Origin: Linyphia triangularis
Lineage: Eukaryota; Arthropoda; Arachnida; Araneae; Linyphiidae
Assembly: GCA_963978545.1 (NCBI GenBank)
Contig: OZ021730.1
Coordinates: 2,302,701 to 2,366,700 of the forward strand
Reading direction: 5' to 3'
Length of the DNA: 64,000 nucleotides
Numbering within the stretch: position 1 is the first letter of the stretch; the number at the start of each line of letters is the position of its first letter. Of this stretch, positions 1-11,989 are shown piece by piece. The notes below the pieces were generated by a model that did not search any database, was not told the DNA's origin, and saw only the letters and a list, made by a program, of their open reading frames with translations. A program made the translations under genes and the position numbers.

Positions 1-1379
1 AAGCACATACGACACTTGGAAAGAAAATATTTTTCGATAACAGAATGAATGTATTTGATCATTGAAATAAACGTAAATGAAGCAATATTCTGGTTCTTAT
101 TGCCGTAGCGCCATCTTGTGAATAAATTAGAAGTAAGGGTTTTATTTTAATATTAAAATTTTTTAACAAACGTAAAACCTTTTGTTCTTCTAAAGAAAAC
201 CCAAGTAATGCAGATATAAAAACAAACATTTCAAAATTGCAAGTGATTCGTTAAATATAGAATGAGGCTTAGTGAAAAAAAAAAAAAAATGTTTTCTATG
301 AGACATAACCCTTTTTAACAATTATCGAGTCAAGTGAAATACATACTTGCTAGTAGAGACCACAAGATATTAATATTGTCTTTTAAAAAAATATGAGTTT
401 TCTACTGGTATAATAAGACAACTTTTGATACCTATTGCGTTACATATTTCTAAAAAAAAAAAAAAAAAATTTCGGTCCACCCAAACGCATGCCTTCAGAA
501 AAAAAACTTCGGACATTGAAATTTTAGAATTGTGTGCTCCAAATCTCATTTATATAAAACTAATAAAAAAGGACTCCTTGCTTTTAGACAGAGACGTGTC
601 CTGAATTTTAGTCAGAAAAATCTGATCACACTATTGAAACCTCATTCATACCTTAGCGCGAAGCACAATAATCGTATCTGCAATTGTTCTTAAAACGAGA
701 AATGGTGGATCAAAGTTTGACAACTTCATGTAGTTCCTTACTTACAAACTAATTTATCCAAGATTATCCACTATTTGCGCAATATTCCGACATATTTTCA
801 TAAAATTGTCCGTGCAGATAGACCAATAAGTATCACCACTATATAGATTTGATCACCGCATTATTAAAATTACCATCTAAAGATATTTCATTTTGATCAT
901 GAAAAAAACGGTTATTCAAGTGCTAAGGGTGTCGAGTTCGACAGACGATAGCGCGAAATTATGATAAGGTTGCCTTTCGTGTCATTCTCAAACAGAGGTG
1001 AAAGAAGCATCGCTTCTATGCCTCACTATATCTATTTTTTGCTAAACAACAACCAAAAACTGTGCTTATCGCGGCAGTAATAATAAGTTATCAATAAAGT
1101 TATCAATAAACGCAACCCTATCAAATGAAGCGAGTCATACTTATTATATCAATGCTCCTTATCTTCCGATCGGATTGACACCTGCTTATCAGTGGACACC
1201 TGATCGGACATAGACAAACCAGAGATCGGTTATCGCCGGCCGCGTTCATTTGTAAAGAGGACGTCTGCGGCATACTGATCATTTTGTCGTCGGGGACTTC
1301 CCGCAGCCGGAATGCCGTCTAACGGGGAGTAAGGGCGGCTTACATGGGAGACGGTAGTTTTGAATCGAAAAGTCAGCGT
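1..1379. other. AT-rich non-coding DNA, no gene seen
   Basis: No supported coding region. The stretch holds poly-A runs (near 275 and 463) and a GC-richer patch at about 1240-1345 that reads as a short open frame on the minus strand with no recognisable domain. If the Irx-like exon at 12564-12611 is real, this stretch lies inside its first intron (inference). Confidence 0.5.
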
Positions 1380-1390
1380 TGTATCATTAG

Positions 1391-1818
1391 GTTGGTTGGT
1401 TGTTTTCAGATTATCTATACTAAACTTCAACTTAACTAGACATCACTTAGACGGTAGATCGTGACAGTGCTCATAGGTATTTAATGCATTTTAGCGGCGT
1501 GAAAGCATAATGTTCGCCAAACCACAACCCTATAGAGAACAAAAGGCTATAAGGTTTGGCGAGAATTATGTCTTCACTCCGCCAAAATGGATTAAATACC
1601 TATGAGCACTGTCACGATCTACCGTCTAAGTGATGTCTAGTTAAGTTGAAGTTTAGTATAGCGCCGTCAGCAACACGAGGGCTATAATGCGCCGAAACAT
1701 TCGTCAATAGACAAGCCAACATACATTTTTTCAAACACCCATACCTAACACGGGACTCGAACCCGCAATCTCGCGGGTCTAGAAGTTAGCACGCTAACCA
1801 CTATAGCGTTTGGTCCTC
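1391..1818 (-). mobile_element. tRNA-derived SINE (family A), copy 1, split by a MITE
   Basis: On the minus strand the element starts with a tRNA-like head: an A-box-like TATAGTGGTTAGCGTG, then a B box GGGTTCGAGTCCCG. It continues through a unique body and ends in a (CCAA)-type tail, which appears as GGTTGGTTGGTTG on the plus strand. The 12-bp direct repeat TGTATCATTAGG flanks it (1380-1391 and 1819-1830), as expected for LINE-driven retroposition. A 241-bp palindromic MITE interrupts the body at 1418-1658. Three further copies of the family lie at 5389, 26994 and 54411, all in the same orientation. Confidence 0.85.
1418..1658. mobile_element. Palindromic foldback MITE inside a SINE
   Basis: The arms are inverted repeats of roughly 108 bp: TACTAAACTTCAACTTAACT at the left end and its reverse complement at the right end. 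They are separated by a short unpaired centre near 1530-1550. TA dinucleotides flank it (1416-1417 and 1659-1660), and removing the element with one TA restores the SINE sequence except for one base. This fits a Tc1/mariner-type TA target. It encodes no protein. Confidence 0.85.
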
Positions 1819-1830
1819 TGTATCATTAGG

Positions 1831-4429
1831 CAACTAATGTTTAACAGCATCCATAACTGTGATGAGAAAACTTAATAAATATATTAGTCGAAAATTAAAA
1901 GTGGTGATTTTAAAAAAATATGATTTTATTAGGGATAGTTTACTTTGCCACCCCCTTTGCTTTTTATACCCAGGTGCTGTCAATCCTATTATATTATATA
2001 ATCCTATAGTTTCAACCATTACGCGACACGCTGACCAAATATGGCACTCGACAGATTTTTCTACGGCACCATAGAAAATTTAAAAAAAAATCAAATTTAA
2101 CAGTACGGACTTTTTTTTTCTTTTTTAGTTATAATTTATCCGAAATAGTATGTATTAAAACTATATAGAACAGAGTTCTCCACTATACGTGCCCGAAGAA
2201 ACCGCATGAAGAAGCTTTCAGCAAGGGGATTTTCATCAAGAATAATTACATGAATAAATTAACTGAATTTCATTTGGACAATTTATTACGTTTGGAGGCA
2301 ATAAATACGACAGACATCGATTCTATTACAGCCATCGTCTCACAATTGATATCGACTAAAACGGAGTAATCTGGAAGTACAGTTTAAATACTTTTATTAA
2401 AAGTCAGGTCTAGTCGCACTGTCACGTTGAAGCAAAAGATTCACTTCTTTTTTGGACTTTAATTGACAAATAATGAAAATTATTACTTTTCAATAATTTG
2501 AAAGAAAAAGAAAAAATGAATAAAATATTAATTGTAATTTTGTTAAGATTTTTTTTTTTTTTTTTTTTTTTACAATTTAATATTAATTAAAAATACGTAT
2601 AGTGTAGACTGGTATATCCTGCCCGCGAAAACCTTCAAAATAAGTCGTACGTCCCTCCTTTAAAAGTATGGCAAACGCTGCTATAGTTGAACACCACAAA
2701 CAGTCTTGCAGAAATGAGGGGATGGGGTTGTTGGGGGATTTCCAACTTTCAATTTTAAGAATTACAGGCTAGTTAAAAGATGAATTGCGTTCGTAAATGG
2801 ATTCGGTTTAGTGAGGGCTTTTTGGAGGACTCCTCTTCTTCAACGTATGAAATTTTGTGTTTTTTTCACTTGTTATTTTTACATTTGTATGAAATTTGTG
2901 CAAATTTTCAACTTATCTTAACTTATCTTAAAAAAAAAAAAAAAAAAAAAAAAAGAGCAATAACTTTAACTTTATTAAATGTTATTGGTCATCGGATGTC
3001 AAGGGACACATGTCCGTCCAGACAACACATAAATCTGTCACTAAAATTCATAATGAAGAATTATATTACCAAAAATTACGTACAAGCAAGAACAAAAACA
3101 CAAACAAAGAAAGAAAAAAAAGTCTCTGTTAGTAATATCAGATACAGGCAAGTTGTAAATTATCTGATTTATGAAACGACACATTTTTTTTCGCACTTCA
3201 ATTTTCAATATAATAACAAGGTAAGTTCAAAAGGTTTTAAAATTTATATTTCTTAATGATTATAATTTTATTTATTTTTTTCATTTTTTTTATTTACAAA
3301 AGAGATTTTAGCATTTTTTTAACATTTATGTTTTATAAATGTATTTTAAAGGTTTATTTACACGCAATTTATAAATAATTAGGAATTTAAAAAATTTTGG
3401 TGGTAGATATTAAAAAGTTTTTATAAAAAATATCTTTATTTGCTCTAGGAATACAACAAATTGTTTTTCTAAAACTTACTTAAAATAGACTTAGAAAACA
3501 GAATTCTATAATTCTTACATAATTGTTTGGGTTAAATATTATTGTATGTTACTAATATGTTACAAAAGTCATTTATGTTTATTTAATTTGAACTTAGTTG
3601 ACAGGCTGTGGGATACGTGGATGTATTCCATGCCGAAATTATTAATTAATCTCATTTGGTCCTAGAAAAAGAGTTTGGAATTACCGGAATTCCTTTTCAA
3701 TGTCCTGATCTGTGACCGTTTTAAAAAGAAATTGAGTGAAAGTAACTTATAACTTATTTCATACAAATCATAAATTGAGTTTTTGGTTACGTGCTACTGC
3801 AAAACCCCAAATATCAATTCATTCACATATTATGTCCTCATTTAGAAAGATTACATCCCCAAACAAATGGTGTACATGCAATCATTCACTAGTAAACACA
3901 CAGACGTGTTCAGGCCTACGTTTTGTAGCTAATTCGATCCCAAGGCACAAAACACCTTACCTTATTTTGAAAATAATTAGACAAGACGACGATTATGACA
4001 GATGAATTCGTCATAAGTGTCAGCCTGCTTAGTGGAGCTGACTGCGTAATTTTTTCTACACAATTAATGATGGATGCACATATTGAGAAATGTTTACTTG
4101 TTTTAGAGGCCGCTGAGAAAAATTCCCAAATCGAATTATAATTTATTTTCATAACTGAATGCACAAGCGTGACTGAATTTAAAAAATAAATTTCATGTTA
4201 TCACTGAAAAGCTAGTCAATTTAGACGGAATCAATGGTTTACTTAGTAGTGATCAAACATTATGACGCCTCAAAGTGAGCTTAAAGTCGTTTAAATAAGT
4301 TGTAATTGTTGTTAAAAGTTGCCATTTGATAATAAAAGATTAATATTAAAAAACTTGTTTTTAAGGGTACATTTTTTCTGGATTAAATTAGATTGAATAA
4401 AGTTGTGGTAGATTGATCGTTGGTCCATT

Positions 4430-4463
<34 letters not shown>

Positions 4464-4979
4464 GCATGGTATGTTTTATACTATTATCAATGTGCATAAG
4501 AAAAACAGCAACGAATTTTAGTTTAATGAAATTTTGTTTAGTACCTTAAGTTGTGCATACAGCCAATCCATTTAATTTTTCTCCCCAAAATTAAGTAATA
4601 GAATTCAAGGCTTTTTCCGAGTTTTGAAAAGATTCATTGCGATCTGCATACCTCATAGTTGCTTCAAGAAATAAGTTATTCCACCTAAAAAACCTTTATC
4701 ATCTGGAAGGAATTCTGAAGCCAAGAGGAAGTTATAAATAAGAACTTCTGAAACAGTCGAACAGTGAAATGGAAGAAGGAAAGATAGTCTATTAGAACAC
4801 AACCAGGAAGAGCACCTTAATACCGAACTATGCACACAATCTGATAGACTTTCTTTATGAAAAAAAAAAAAGGAAGTACAAAACAAAGATAAACCATGCC
4901 TTATTCCCAAGCGATTAGACAGTCTGCTCAATGACAACAAGACAATTTAGAGAATAGGTACTAGAGCTGATTACCAACT
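1831..4979. other. AT-rich non-coding DNA with homopolymer tracts
   Basis: No supported gene. It contains a 23-base T run (2549-2571), a 25-base A run (2930-2954) and a 31-base T run (4431-4461), which are typical old retroposon tails or slippage tracts. Short open frames here, such as the frame spanning the A run at 2780-3256, have no recognisable domains and look like chance. Confidence 0.5.
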
Positions 4980-5640
4980 TTCCAAATGAATTCCAATGAC
5001 AAATCAGACTTCATGCACAAACTAATATACTGTATAATGGAAGGAAAACAAGTCCGACTTCATGCACCATAGTTAATAGTTATTCTTCTACATAGAATGA
5101 AGACTGGTCAGCCTTCATGCACAAGATGCTTCTACATGGAATGATGACAAGTCACCCCTCATGCCCAAGATTATAGTGAGTCTTCTAAATGAGATGAAGA
5201 CTAGTCAGATTTCACAGACAAGTTGATATTCTGCATTCTAAATGGGAGGAAAACAAGCCCAACTGCATGCACAAGCAATACAGAAGAAGTCTTGTCAGCC
5301 TTCATGCATAAACAAATAACAAATCTTCTAAATAGAATGAAGTGAAATCATACTTCATGCACAAGATGATTGTCAGTCTTTTAAATTGGATGGTTGTTTT
5401 CAGATTATCTGGCACCGTCAGCAACACCAGGGCTATTATGCGCCGAAACATTCGTCATTTGACAAGCCAACATACATTTACAAACACCCATGCCTAACAC
5501 GGGACTCGAGCCCGCAACCTCGCAGTCTAGAAGCTAGCACGCTAACCACTATACCGTTTGGTCGGCTCTTTTAAATTGAATGAAGACTAGTCAAGATAAT
5601 AAGTCTTGTAAGTCGGACTTTATACAAATAATAATTGTGA
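4980..5640. repeat. Degenerate minisatellite, unit about 60-75 bp
   Basis: The motif TCTTCTAAATGGAATGAAGAC, followed by AGTC, (A/C)GACTTCATGCACAAGA, recurs with substitutions about eight times between roughly 5000 and 5640. Spacing between copies is irregular. A family A SINE (5389-5566) has inserted into one unit and duplicated TCTTTTAAATTG. Confidence 0.7.
5389..5566 (-). mobile_element. tRNA-derived SINE (family A), copy 2
   Basis: This is a full-length copy on the minus strand with a tRNA-like head (A box TATAGTGGTTAGCGTG, B box GGGCTCGAGTCCCG), the same body as copy 1 and a shortened tail. The target duplication TCTTTTAAATTG is present on both sides (5377-5388 and 5567-5578). It lies within the 5-kb minisatellite, so the array predates the insertion. 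Confidence 0.88.
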
Positions 5641-6567
5641 AATAAAGCAAGAAAGATGCTCTGTAAATGGTACACAGAAGTTGAAGACTACCAACGTCGG
5701 GTCTCACAACTAGTTACATATCAAATAGAAACGTTTCTTAAGACATTCTTTTAAATGTAATTTTTATTTTTCGATATTTTTGCTTTACACACTTGAATGA
5801 ATAAAAATCCCACACAATTTGTATTTTGAGGCAAATAAGACTCAAAATTAAAGTGCTTTTGGTCCGATTTTATTAATAAATTTCAATTACGATTCGCAAT
5901 TATATTTGCACTCTAATCATAATTACCTTTGGTAAAAGTAAAATCGTATCAAACGATTGATATAATTTTCGATTAATTAATATTCGCTTTTTTTTTTTTT
6001 TATTACTTTAAAGTATTGGTAAACTGTCCAGTTTGAATATATTAGTTTCTCCTAAAATTAAAATCAAAAATTGTTAAAGACCTAAAACCTTTCTGAGTTA
6101 GAAGAAGCTAAAATAACGTTAAAAAAAAAAAAAATCTAGGCGTGATTACAAGCTTTTTATTAAAAACTGAAATGAGTGTTAAGTGAAAAAGAAAAAAAGT
6201 TTAAGAAGAAAATATAAACTATGATCCAAAGGGATTTTTTTTTAATATGCCAATGGGAATAAGAGATGAAATTTTAGTCTGGTTTCATTATTTAACAACC
6301 AGGGAGCTATATTTCAAGACGATGAAGTGACGGAGACCATTTTAATTGACTTCTTTAATACAATATTCATACAAAGAGGTGTTATAAATATAATTTTGGG
6401 GAATTCAGGAACTTAACTTTACAAGGAAGGAGATAAAATGCGTTGCTTAAAGAGAAATTAAACATTTAATAGATATTACTTTGGGAGATTTGGAAACTTA
6501 ACTTTACCAAGGGAGGAGATGAAGTGTGTTGTTTAAAGAGTATTAAACATTTAAAGTCCCTTCGGCT

Positions 6568-6746
6568 AAACGACGTTTATCGCAAAATCCCTACCCATTT
6601 GATGGTTATCTGGTTATCGCTCTAGTTTCGTATGCTAAAGGTACCGGGATTCAATCGGCATCCACGTTAAGCTGTAGGTAACGACTTGATAAGCCGCTAT
6701 TGAGCATAAAAATATATGGTTTAGCTTACAAAACCGACCAACCAAA
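6568..6746 (+). mobile_element. tRNA-derived SINE (family B), degenerate copy
   Basis: The body and 3' part (GGCATCCACGTTAAGCTG ... ACAAAACCGACCAACCAAAC) match the reverse complement of the clearer copy at 6979-7149. The tRNA-like head before it (about 6590-6655) is degenerate, with a B-box-like GGGATTCAATC. It interrupts the LINE frame. The same SINE-LINE junction recurs near 7765. Confidence 0.55.
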
Positions 6747-6978
6747 CCCGAAATTCTTATTAAATGTGTGGTGAAATTTGGAGTGGTGTTATTGTTTGTC
6801 TTTGAGACTTCTTTTTGTTTTTCGAAGGTGCTAATGGATAAGAAAGTGCCGAATACTAAACAACTTTTTAAAAAGGGTCTAAATACAATGGAGCAGAATT
6901 ACGGACCAGTTAGTCTAACATCTGTCATTTGTAAAACTTTTGAAACCATAAATCAAGGCAAAATCGTTAAATTTCTTG

Positions 6979-7149
6979 GTTGATTGGTATGTACACTCAA
7001 CGGCCTAGATTTATGCACAATGACGGTTAATCAGGCAGGATCCTACAGCTTAATGTGGATTACGAACAACAACGATAACCCAGGATTCGAACCTGCACCT
7101 TCGGCATGCAAGGCCAGAGTGTTAACCCCACAGTCATTAGGTTGGCCGA
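6979..7149 (-). mobile_element. tRNA-derived SINE (family B) in a LINE
   Basis: On the minus strand it has a tRNA-like head with a clear B box (GGTTCGAATCC), then the body shared with the copies at 6568 and 7660, and a CCAATCAACCAAG tail. The 11-bp direct repeat TAAATTTCTTG flanks it (6968-6978 and 7150-7160), so the insertion into the LINE reverse-transcriptase frame can be placed to the base. Confidence 0.85.
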
Positions 7150-7271
7150 TAAATTTCTTGAAGCAAACAACTAGCTTTTGGATGCAGCATACTTTGGATT
7201 CTGAAAGGGAAATCAAGCACAACTAATCTTTTGCAGTTTTATGATGATTCCACTAAAGAATTAAACCACAG

Positions 7272-7465
7272 AGATCCTTTGGCGTAAGGATTTCAATTAT
7301 AAAATATATTAGAAGCTTATTTCGAGTTTTTAATTTGTCATTTCATTAAGTGATAATTTTCGTACCTTCTCACCAAATAACAAGGGTTTTTTTTTAGAAA
7401 GTAGTTTCTAAATGCACTGGGCTAGAGGTTTGTAACATAGCGAGTATAGGGAATGGTTCTTACTA
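7272..7465 (+). mobile_element. Foldback element F, right half only
   Basis: It matches the right arm of the full-length foldback elements at 9805-10215 and 30649-31043. Shared blocks are GCGTAAGGATTTCAA at the start, GTAGTTTCTAAATGCACTGG in the middle and CGAGTATAGGGAATG near the end. No left arm is present. It directly abuts the LINE fragment. Confidence 0.65.
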
Positions 7466-7659
7466 TGACTCCCTCTGAATAGTTAAATAATGTTATTTAT
7501 TTGCAACAAACGCTGTTTTCTTGAAACTAAGTGATATTCCTTCTTAGAGAGAAAAAAAATCTCTCTCAAATCTTTCAACTGCTCAATATTTTTCTATGAA
7601 AGAAACATTGTTTCTACCAGCATTCTCCATGCGAAAGTCCCAAGTTAGGCACAGATGTT

Positions 7660-7765
7660 AGTTTTATTTCGGCATCCACTTTAAGCTGACGATGCCGACC
7701 TGATAAGCCGTTAATGAGCATAAAAATAGATCGCTGAGCTTACAAAACCAACCAACCAAACCAGA
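7660..7765 (+). mobile_element. SINE (family B), 3' fragment
   Basis: The sequence GGCATCCACTTTAAGCTG ... TGATAAGCCG ... CCAACCAACCAAAC matches the 3' part of the copy at 6568-6746 and joins a second LINE fragment at the same position. The pair at 6568-6983 and 7660-8000 therefore looks like a duplicated composite. Confidence 0.65.
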
Positions 7766-8200
7766 AATTTTTGTTAAATGTGCTGAGCAAATTGGAGAGG
7801 TGTTATTATTTGTCTTTGAGGCTTCCTATAGTTCTGCGAAGGTGCTAATGGATTGGAAAGTAACGAATGTTAATCCACTTTTTAAAAAGGGTCTAAATGC
7901 AATGCAGCTAATTACGGACAAGTTAGTTTAGCTAGTTAGTTTAAAAGTTTCTAAAACTTTTAAAACCTTAATTAAAGGCAAAATCGTTACATTTCTTGAA
8001 ACAAGGAATTAGCTTTCGAATGCGCCCCAGTTTGGGTTTTGAAACCAAAAATCAGGTACAAATAATCTTTTGCAGTTTTAATGATGATTCCACTACAGAA
8101 TTAAACCATCGTTGATGTCGTTTATATTGATTTCCAGAAAGTTTTCGATAAAGTTCCACGCGGCGCCCAAATTATTCAAAAATGTCTAATAGATTGTTTG
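7766..8200 (+). pseudogene. CR1-like LINE reverse transcriptase fragment, second copy
   Basis: It is homologous to the fragment starting near 6750 (VLMDWKVTNVNPLFKKGLNA) but lacks the internal SINE. It extends further into the RT palm: around 8110-8180 a frame reads VDVVYIDFQKVFDKVPRG. This is the strongly conserved motif of CR1/Jockey-type RTs, containing the first catalytic Asp region. Stops and frame changes between blocks show it is dead. It ends near 8200 in ordinary AT-rich DNA. Confidence 0.75.
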
Positions 8201-9379
8201 CAGTATTTATTGCACTACAAATAACTGTATATAATACTAATCTAGATTTACATGCATTACCTCTAGAATTTACAGTTTAAAGCACAATTTCCACAATTAA
8301 TTAAAGGTATTTCGACGATGAGAAAAAGCAGGGGATTTTTTGTTTTAATCCGTCTGTTTAAGTCTATAATCAGTCTAGCATCAAGTGCGCGGTCTTTATG
8401 ACTCAGTTGGAAGTGAATGAATTTGAAAGGAGCTTATAATTCTAGGATGGATTTATATGGGAGTACTATTCATTCAATTCATACTTATGTTTAGGATCAG
8501 ATGTTGCATAAAACATTATTTTCAAACAGAAATCTTACACTACAATATCAACTAAAGGTAAACATTCGAGCATTGCCAAATATGTTTTTACAGACTCATT
8601 TATTGTTTTTGTTTTTTTATAGATTACATTCATTTATCAATAGGTCGAAAGCAACTCCTAAAAGGTGACGATAATAGAGCATTAAAAGTTTTCAATTTAA
8701 TTTTTTATGATTACCACTTTTAAATATTTCGTAATTAATTGGTGTAAAGAAATCCGTCTATTTTACCTATAATACTATTTTAGACCAATAATTTTAAATG
8801 TTTTATTGTTTTGAATATTGACAATTGTTTACTTATATCATTTGTATACATGTACTAAAGCTGCATTTTCCCCTTGTTATTATCTCATCCAAAATCCATG
8901 ATCAACGTAATTCTTTATTTATTGTGTCGACTGTTGAATACAATTCTACTAACAAAATATGCTATTTGAATACCAAGTTATATATTATAGTGTGTCAGTC
9001 CGATTTGACGAAGAAAATAAGTTCTTCTCTAATTACCTTTATCGAAAGAAAACTACTACTTTCAATATTCCCACTTAAAAATATTCTTTGGATATAATTA
9101 TAGTCTTACAGTACCTTGTACATATAAAATTAATTTACTACAACTACTGATACATCACTTCAGAACATGGAAAATGTGCTATATATAGTATTTAGGAGAT
9201 AAAAAGAACTGGTGACTTTGATTTCTATATGGATAGTTAGTTCAAATCAATACAAACTAATTAAATACAAATGAACAGGTAAATCTGATACACCATACAT
9301 ACTTCCACAAAACATTTTCCTTTTTTTTTTTTATGTAACAATTACTATAATAGAAAACAAGATATTTTTTCCCTTCGAC
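8201..9379. other. AT-rich non-coding DNA
   Basis: Nothing recognised. A short plus-strand frame at 8825-9097 has no domain signature and ordinary AT-rich composition. Confidence 0.45.
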
Positions 9380-9625
9380 CACCTTCAAAGCGTCTGTCGT
9401 GGCAGATCCACTCACTCCGCACCCCGCAAATCGTTATTCAGCTCATTCAGTGATTATAATCGTCTGCGCGGCACGTGCTGGGGGATATCGTCAGATGAAC
9501 TCCCCCGGTGGCAACCGACCCCTCTCTCGCGGGGTGGTCGCACAAGGTAAACACCCCGAGGGGAAAGATATCAGTTACAGTTAAAAGGGCAACAAGGGCG
9601 GAAAAAGTTACTTCCGTGCTGGTCG
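9380..9625. other. GC- and CpG-rich island of unknown origin
   Basis: This roughly 245-bp patch is much richer in G+C and CpG than its surroundings. It contains a CACGTG E box (about 9473) and clustered CCCC/GGGG blocks (CTCCCCCGGTGGC, CTCTCGCGGGGTGG). Open frames run through it on both strands but none is recognised. It may be a fragment of a repeat or an intronic regulatory element of the Irx-like gene; the sequence alone does not decide. Confidence 0.4.
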
Positions 9626-9804
9626 TTAGTGCGAGATCTAATCTGCTATCGGTTGCAGTTAATGTCTTTAGATTTATTGATTCTACGAATTTTCTTATTT
9701 TTATGTTTAAAAAATCTGTTCTTTACTTTCCCAATATACAATTACATCTTTAAGATTCATTGTTGTAAAATACCTGCAGGAATTTGTGCATTTAAAAGGA
9801 AGCT

Positions 9805-10215
9805 CTATTAAGTATCATTTCCAATACTCGCTATGTTACAATCTTCTATCTCAGTGCATTTAGAAACTACTTTCTATAAAACCTTGACATTTGGTGAGTA
9901 AGTACGAAAAATATCACTTCGTGAAATGACATAAATTATTTTCATTTAATTTCTATCTATTATAAATGAAAATTAAAATGTCAGAAGAAAAAAAAACCAG
10001 ATGGAGCCATTGTATATGCATTGACGTAAGGATTTCAAATATAAAATAAAATATTTTAAACGCTATTTTCGAGTTTTTAATTTATGTCATTTCATTAAGT
10101 GATCTTTTTCGTACCTACTTACCAAATGTCAAGGTATTATACAAAGTAGTTTCTAAATGCACTGGGATAGAAGATTGTAACATAGCGAGTATAGGGAATG
10201 ATCCATACTTGGACT
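9805..10215. mobile_element. Foldback element F, full copy
   Basis: This is a long inverted-repeat element. The left arm (ATACTCGCTATGTTACAATC, then AGTGCATTTAGAAACTAC) is the reverse complement of the right arm (GTAGTTTCTAAATGCACT, then GATTGTAACATAGCGAG). Arms are about 150 bp around a unique centre near 9960-10020. There is no coding capacity. A second full copy lies at 30649-31043. Confidence 0.8.
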
Positions 10216-11958
10216 CTATTTTAAGTTTTCTTATACCATTACTATTTTGAATGTTCATTAGAGTTATATATGGTATTCTATTCACTAATATCTAATTACT
10301 CCTTTTGGATAGCTTATAAGTGGTTCCTGTTCTGCAAGCAGATGAAGCCAATTGAATATTATTTCCCATCTATGCTGCATTGTGCATTACCCATGGTTAC
10401 AAACACATTCTAACTAGTTGATTCGACTGTATAAAAAAAGTTTTGTTCCGAATACCATTCGACTATATGGAACAATTATGACGACATCAACTCTGAACTA
10501 TTTGATAAATGTCTTGTGTTTTAAATTATACATGTTTTGCTTGCCGCGTGTGGCATCACTTGGAATGGAGTCGAGTTCTTTTCGGTCAGCCATGAGGAAA
10601 GGTTGATAAATAATAAAGTTTTAAGTTTATAAATTGTTTTAAGTTATTTAGGAGAAAGGAGAGCTGGTTAAGTTCTTGCAAATCTCACAAAAACAATATT
10701 TTTTTTCTTCTTTTTTTTTTCATAAAGTTTAATTTTTAGCTTTAATCCTTTAAATTCATGCCATAAGGACTTCTTTGAACGAACACAATACTGCCACAAA
10801 AATAAGAAAATTACGTTTGAAGTTTAAGAACGTAATTTTAAAATATTTAAACCGTACTTTTTGTTAATTTACATTATATGTAGTATAATACGCAGTTTGG
10901 TCAGTAATACTTAAGAAGCAAAATCATGGTTGAGGTAAACAAACAAAAGTTTATGATGGGAGGCGAGGGAGACGTTTGGCTAGCATGAAGATTTAAATGG
11001 TATCAAAAGGCGTGGTCGAACCGAAGTATGGGGCTTTTATAGATTTCCTAGTGACGTTCGACGATTCAATACATGACGACGAATACATGACGACGATTCA
11101 ATACTGTCATTTTTCAATCAAAATTACTCTTATTAATCTAAACAGAAAGGAATTAGTAAGTTACTCTCAGACATTTTAAAGTGAAACCTTAAAACTTGAT
11201 TTAAATGTTCATCCAAATGGTCAAAACGTAGTCACTGTATAAATCCATATAGTGTTGTTTAACTGGGTGAAACATTACTTAGTACGTATATATAGGTAAT
11301 TCAAATTGCATTCTCAACCTAATTATAAAATGTTGCATAAAACTGGAGATTTAGTTAAAATATAAATGTAGCTGACTAACTGCGTGGACATTCGAAAAAT
11401 GTTGATTGCAAATCGGTCCCCTTAAAAATTTCTCTAAACTAAACCCAAGCTAATCATTATCTTTCTCATTATCGCATTATTTTATTTTGTTAATATGTTC
11501 CTACTTTTAACTTGCAATTAGTATGAAAACCGAATATTTTATTATACATGATTAAAAAAAAAATTGGTAGATTTAAAATTTAATTTTTCTTCGACACATC
11601 CCCATATTCCAATATGAAACAGTAATATATAAGCTTTGCTGGATTCTATATAGGGGGGGGGGGGGGGGGGGGGGAAAGGAAAAAAGGAAAAAAAAACATT
11701 ATTAAGAAATTGAAATTTGATTACGAATTGATTTTGCCAGCATAGAATCCTTTTTTTTTTATAAAAAGAAAATTAAACGATTCAAATAAATAGGTATCAT
11801 TATTTATTACATACATTATCTCAATATTTAAAAATTTATTGTAATAATTACAGTTACTTTTACAGTTAAACCTCGTTAACATAAACTAGTAGAAGAACTT
11901 AAAATGTGTTTATCTTATCAGAACACTCGCCTAGAAGACGAATAAAAGGAAATAGGCT

Positions 11959-11989
<31 letters not shown>

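Larger units (their letters stand above)
6255..7290 (+). pseudogene. CR1-like LINE ORF2 fragment, interrupted by SINEs
   Basis: Translation gives decayed pieces of a non-LTR retrotransposon ORF2 in order. First comes the pre-RT linker (around 6290-6370, NQGAIF, DDE, LIDFFNTIF). Then the early reverse-transcriptase domain (6768-6983) reads VPNTKQLFKKGLN and NYGPVSLTSVICKTFE, matching the RT finger block FKKG...NYRPVSLTS of CR1/Jockey-type elements. A further piece resumes at about 7160-7290. A family B SINE is inserted at 6979-7149, and a family B SINE 3' part (about 6568-6746) precedes the RT piece. Frameshifts and stops make it non-functional. A stretch of about 80-90 bp is tandemly duplicated at about 6400-6560. 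Confidence 0.7.

Noticed and set aside
1739..1815. Sequence resembling a tRNA gene (B box GGTTCGAGTCCCG on the minus strand)
   Set aside because: The tRNA-like part continues into a repeated body with a tail and target duplications, so it is a SINE head and not a tRNA gene. The same holds at 5490, 27110 and 54530.
2780..3256. 158-codon plus-strand frame
   Set aside because: It includes nine Lys codons from an A run and has no domain; composition matches random AT-rich DNA.
7075..7149. Second tRNA-like sequence
   Set aside because: It is the head of a family B SINE flanked by TAAATTTCTTG direct repeats.
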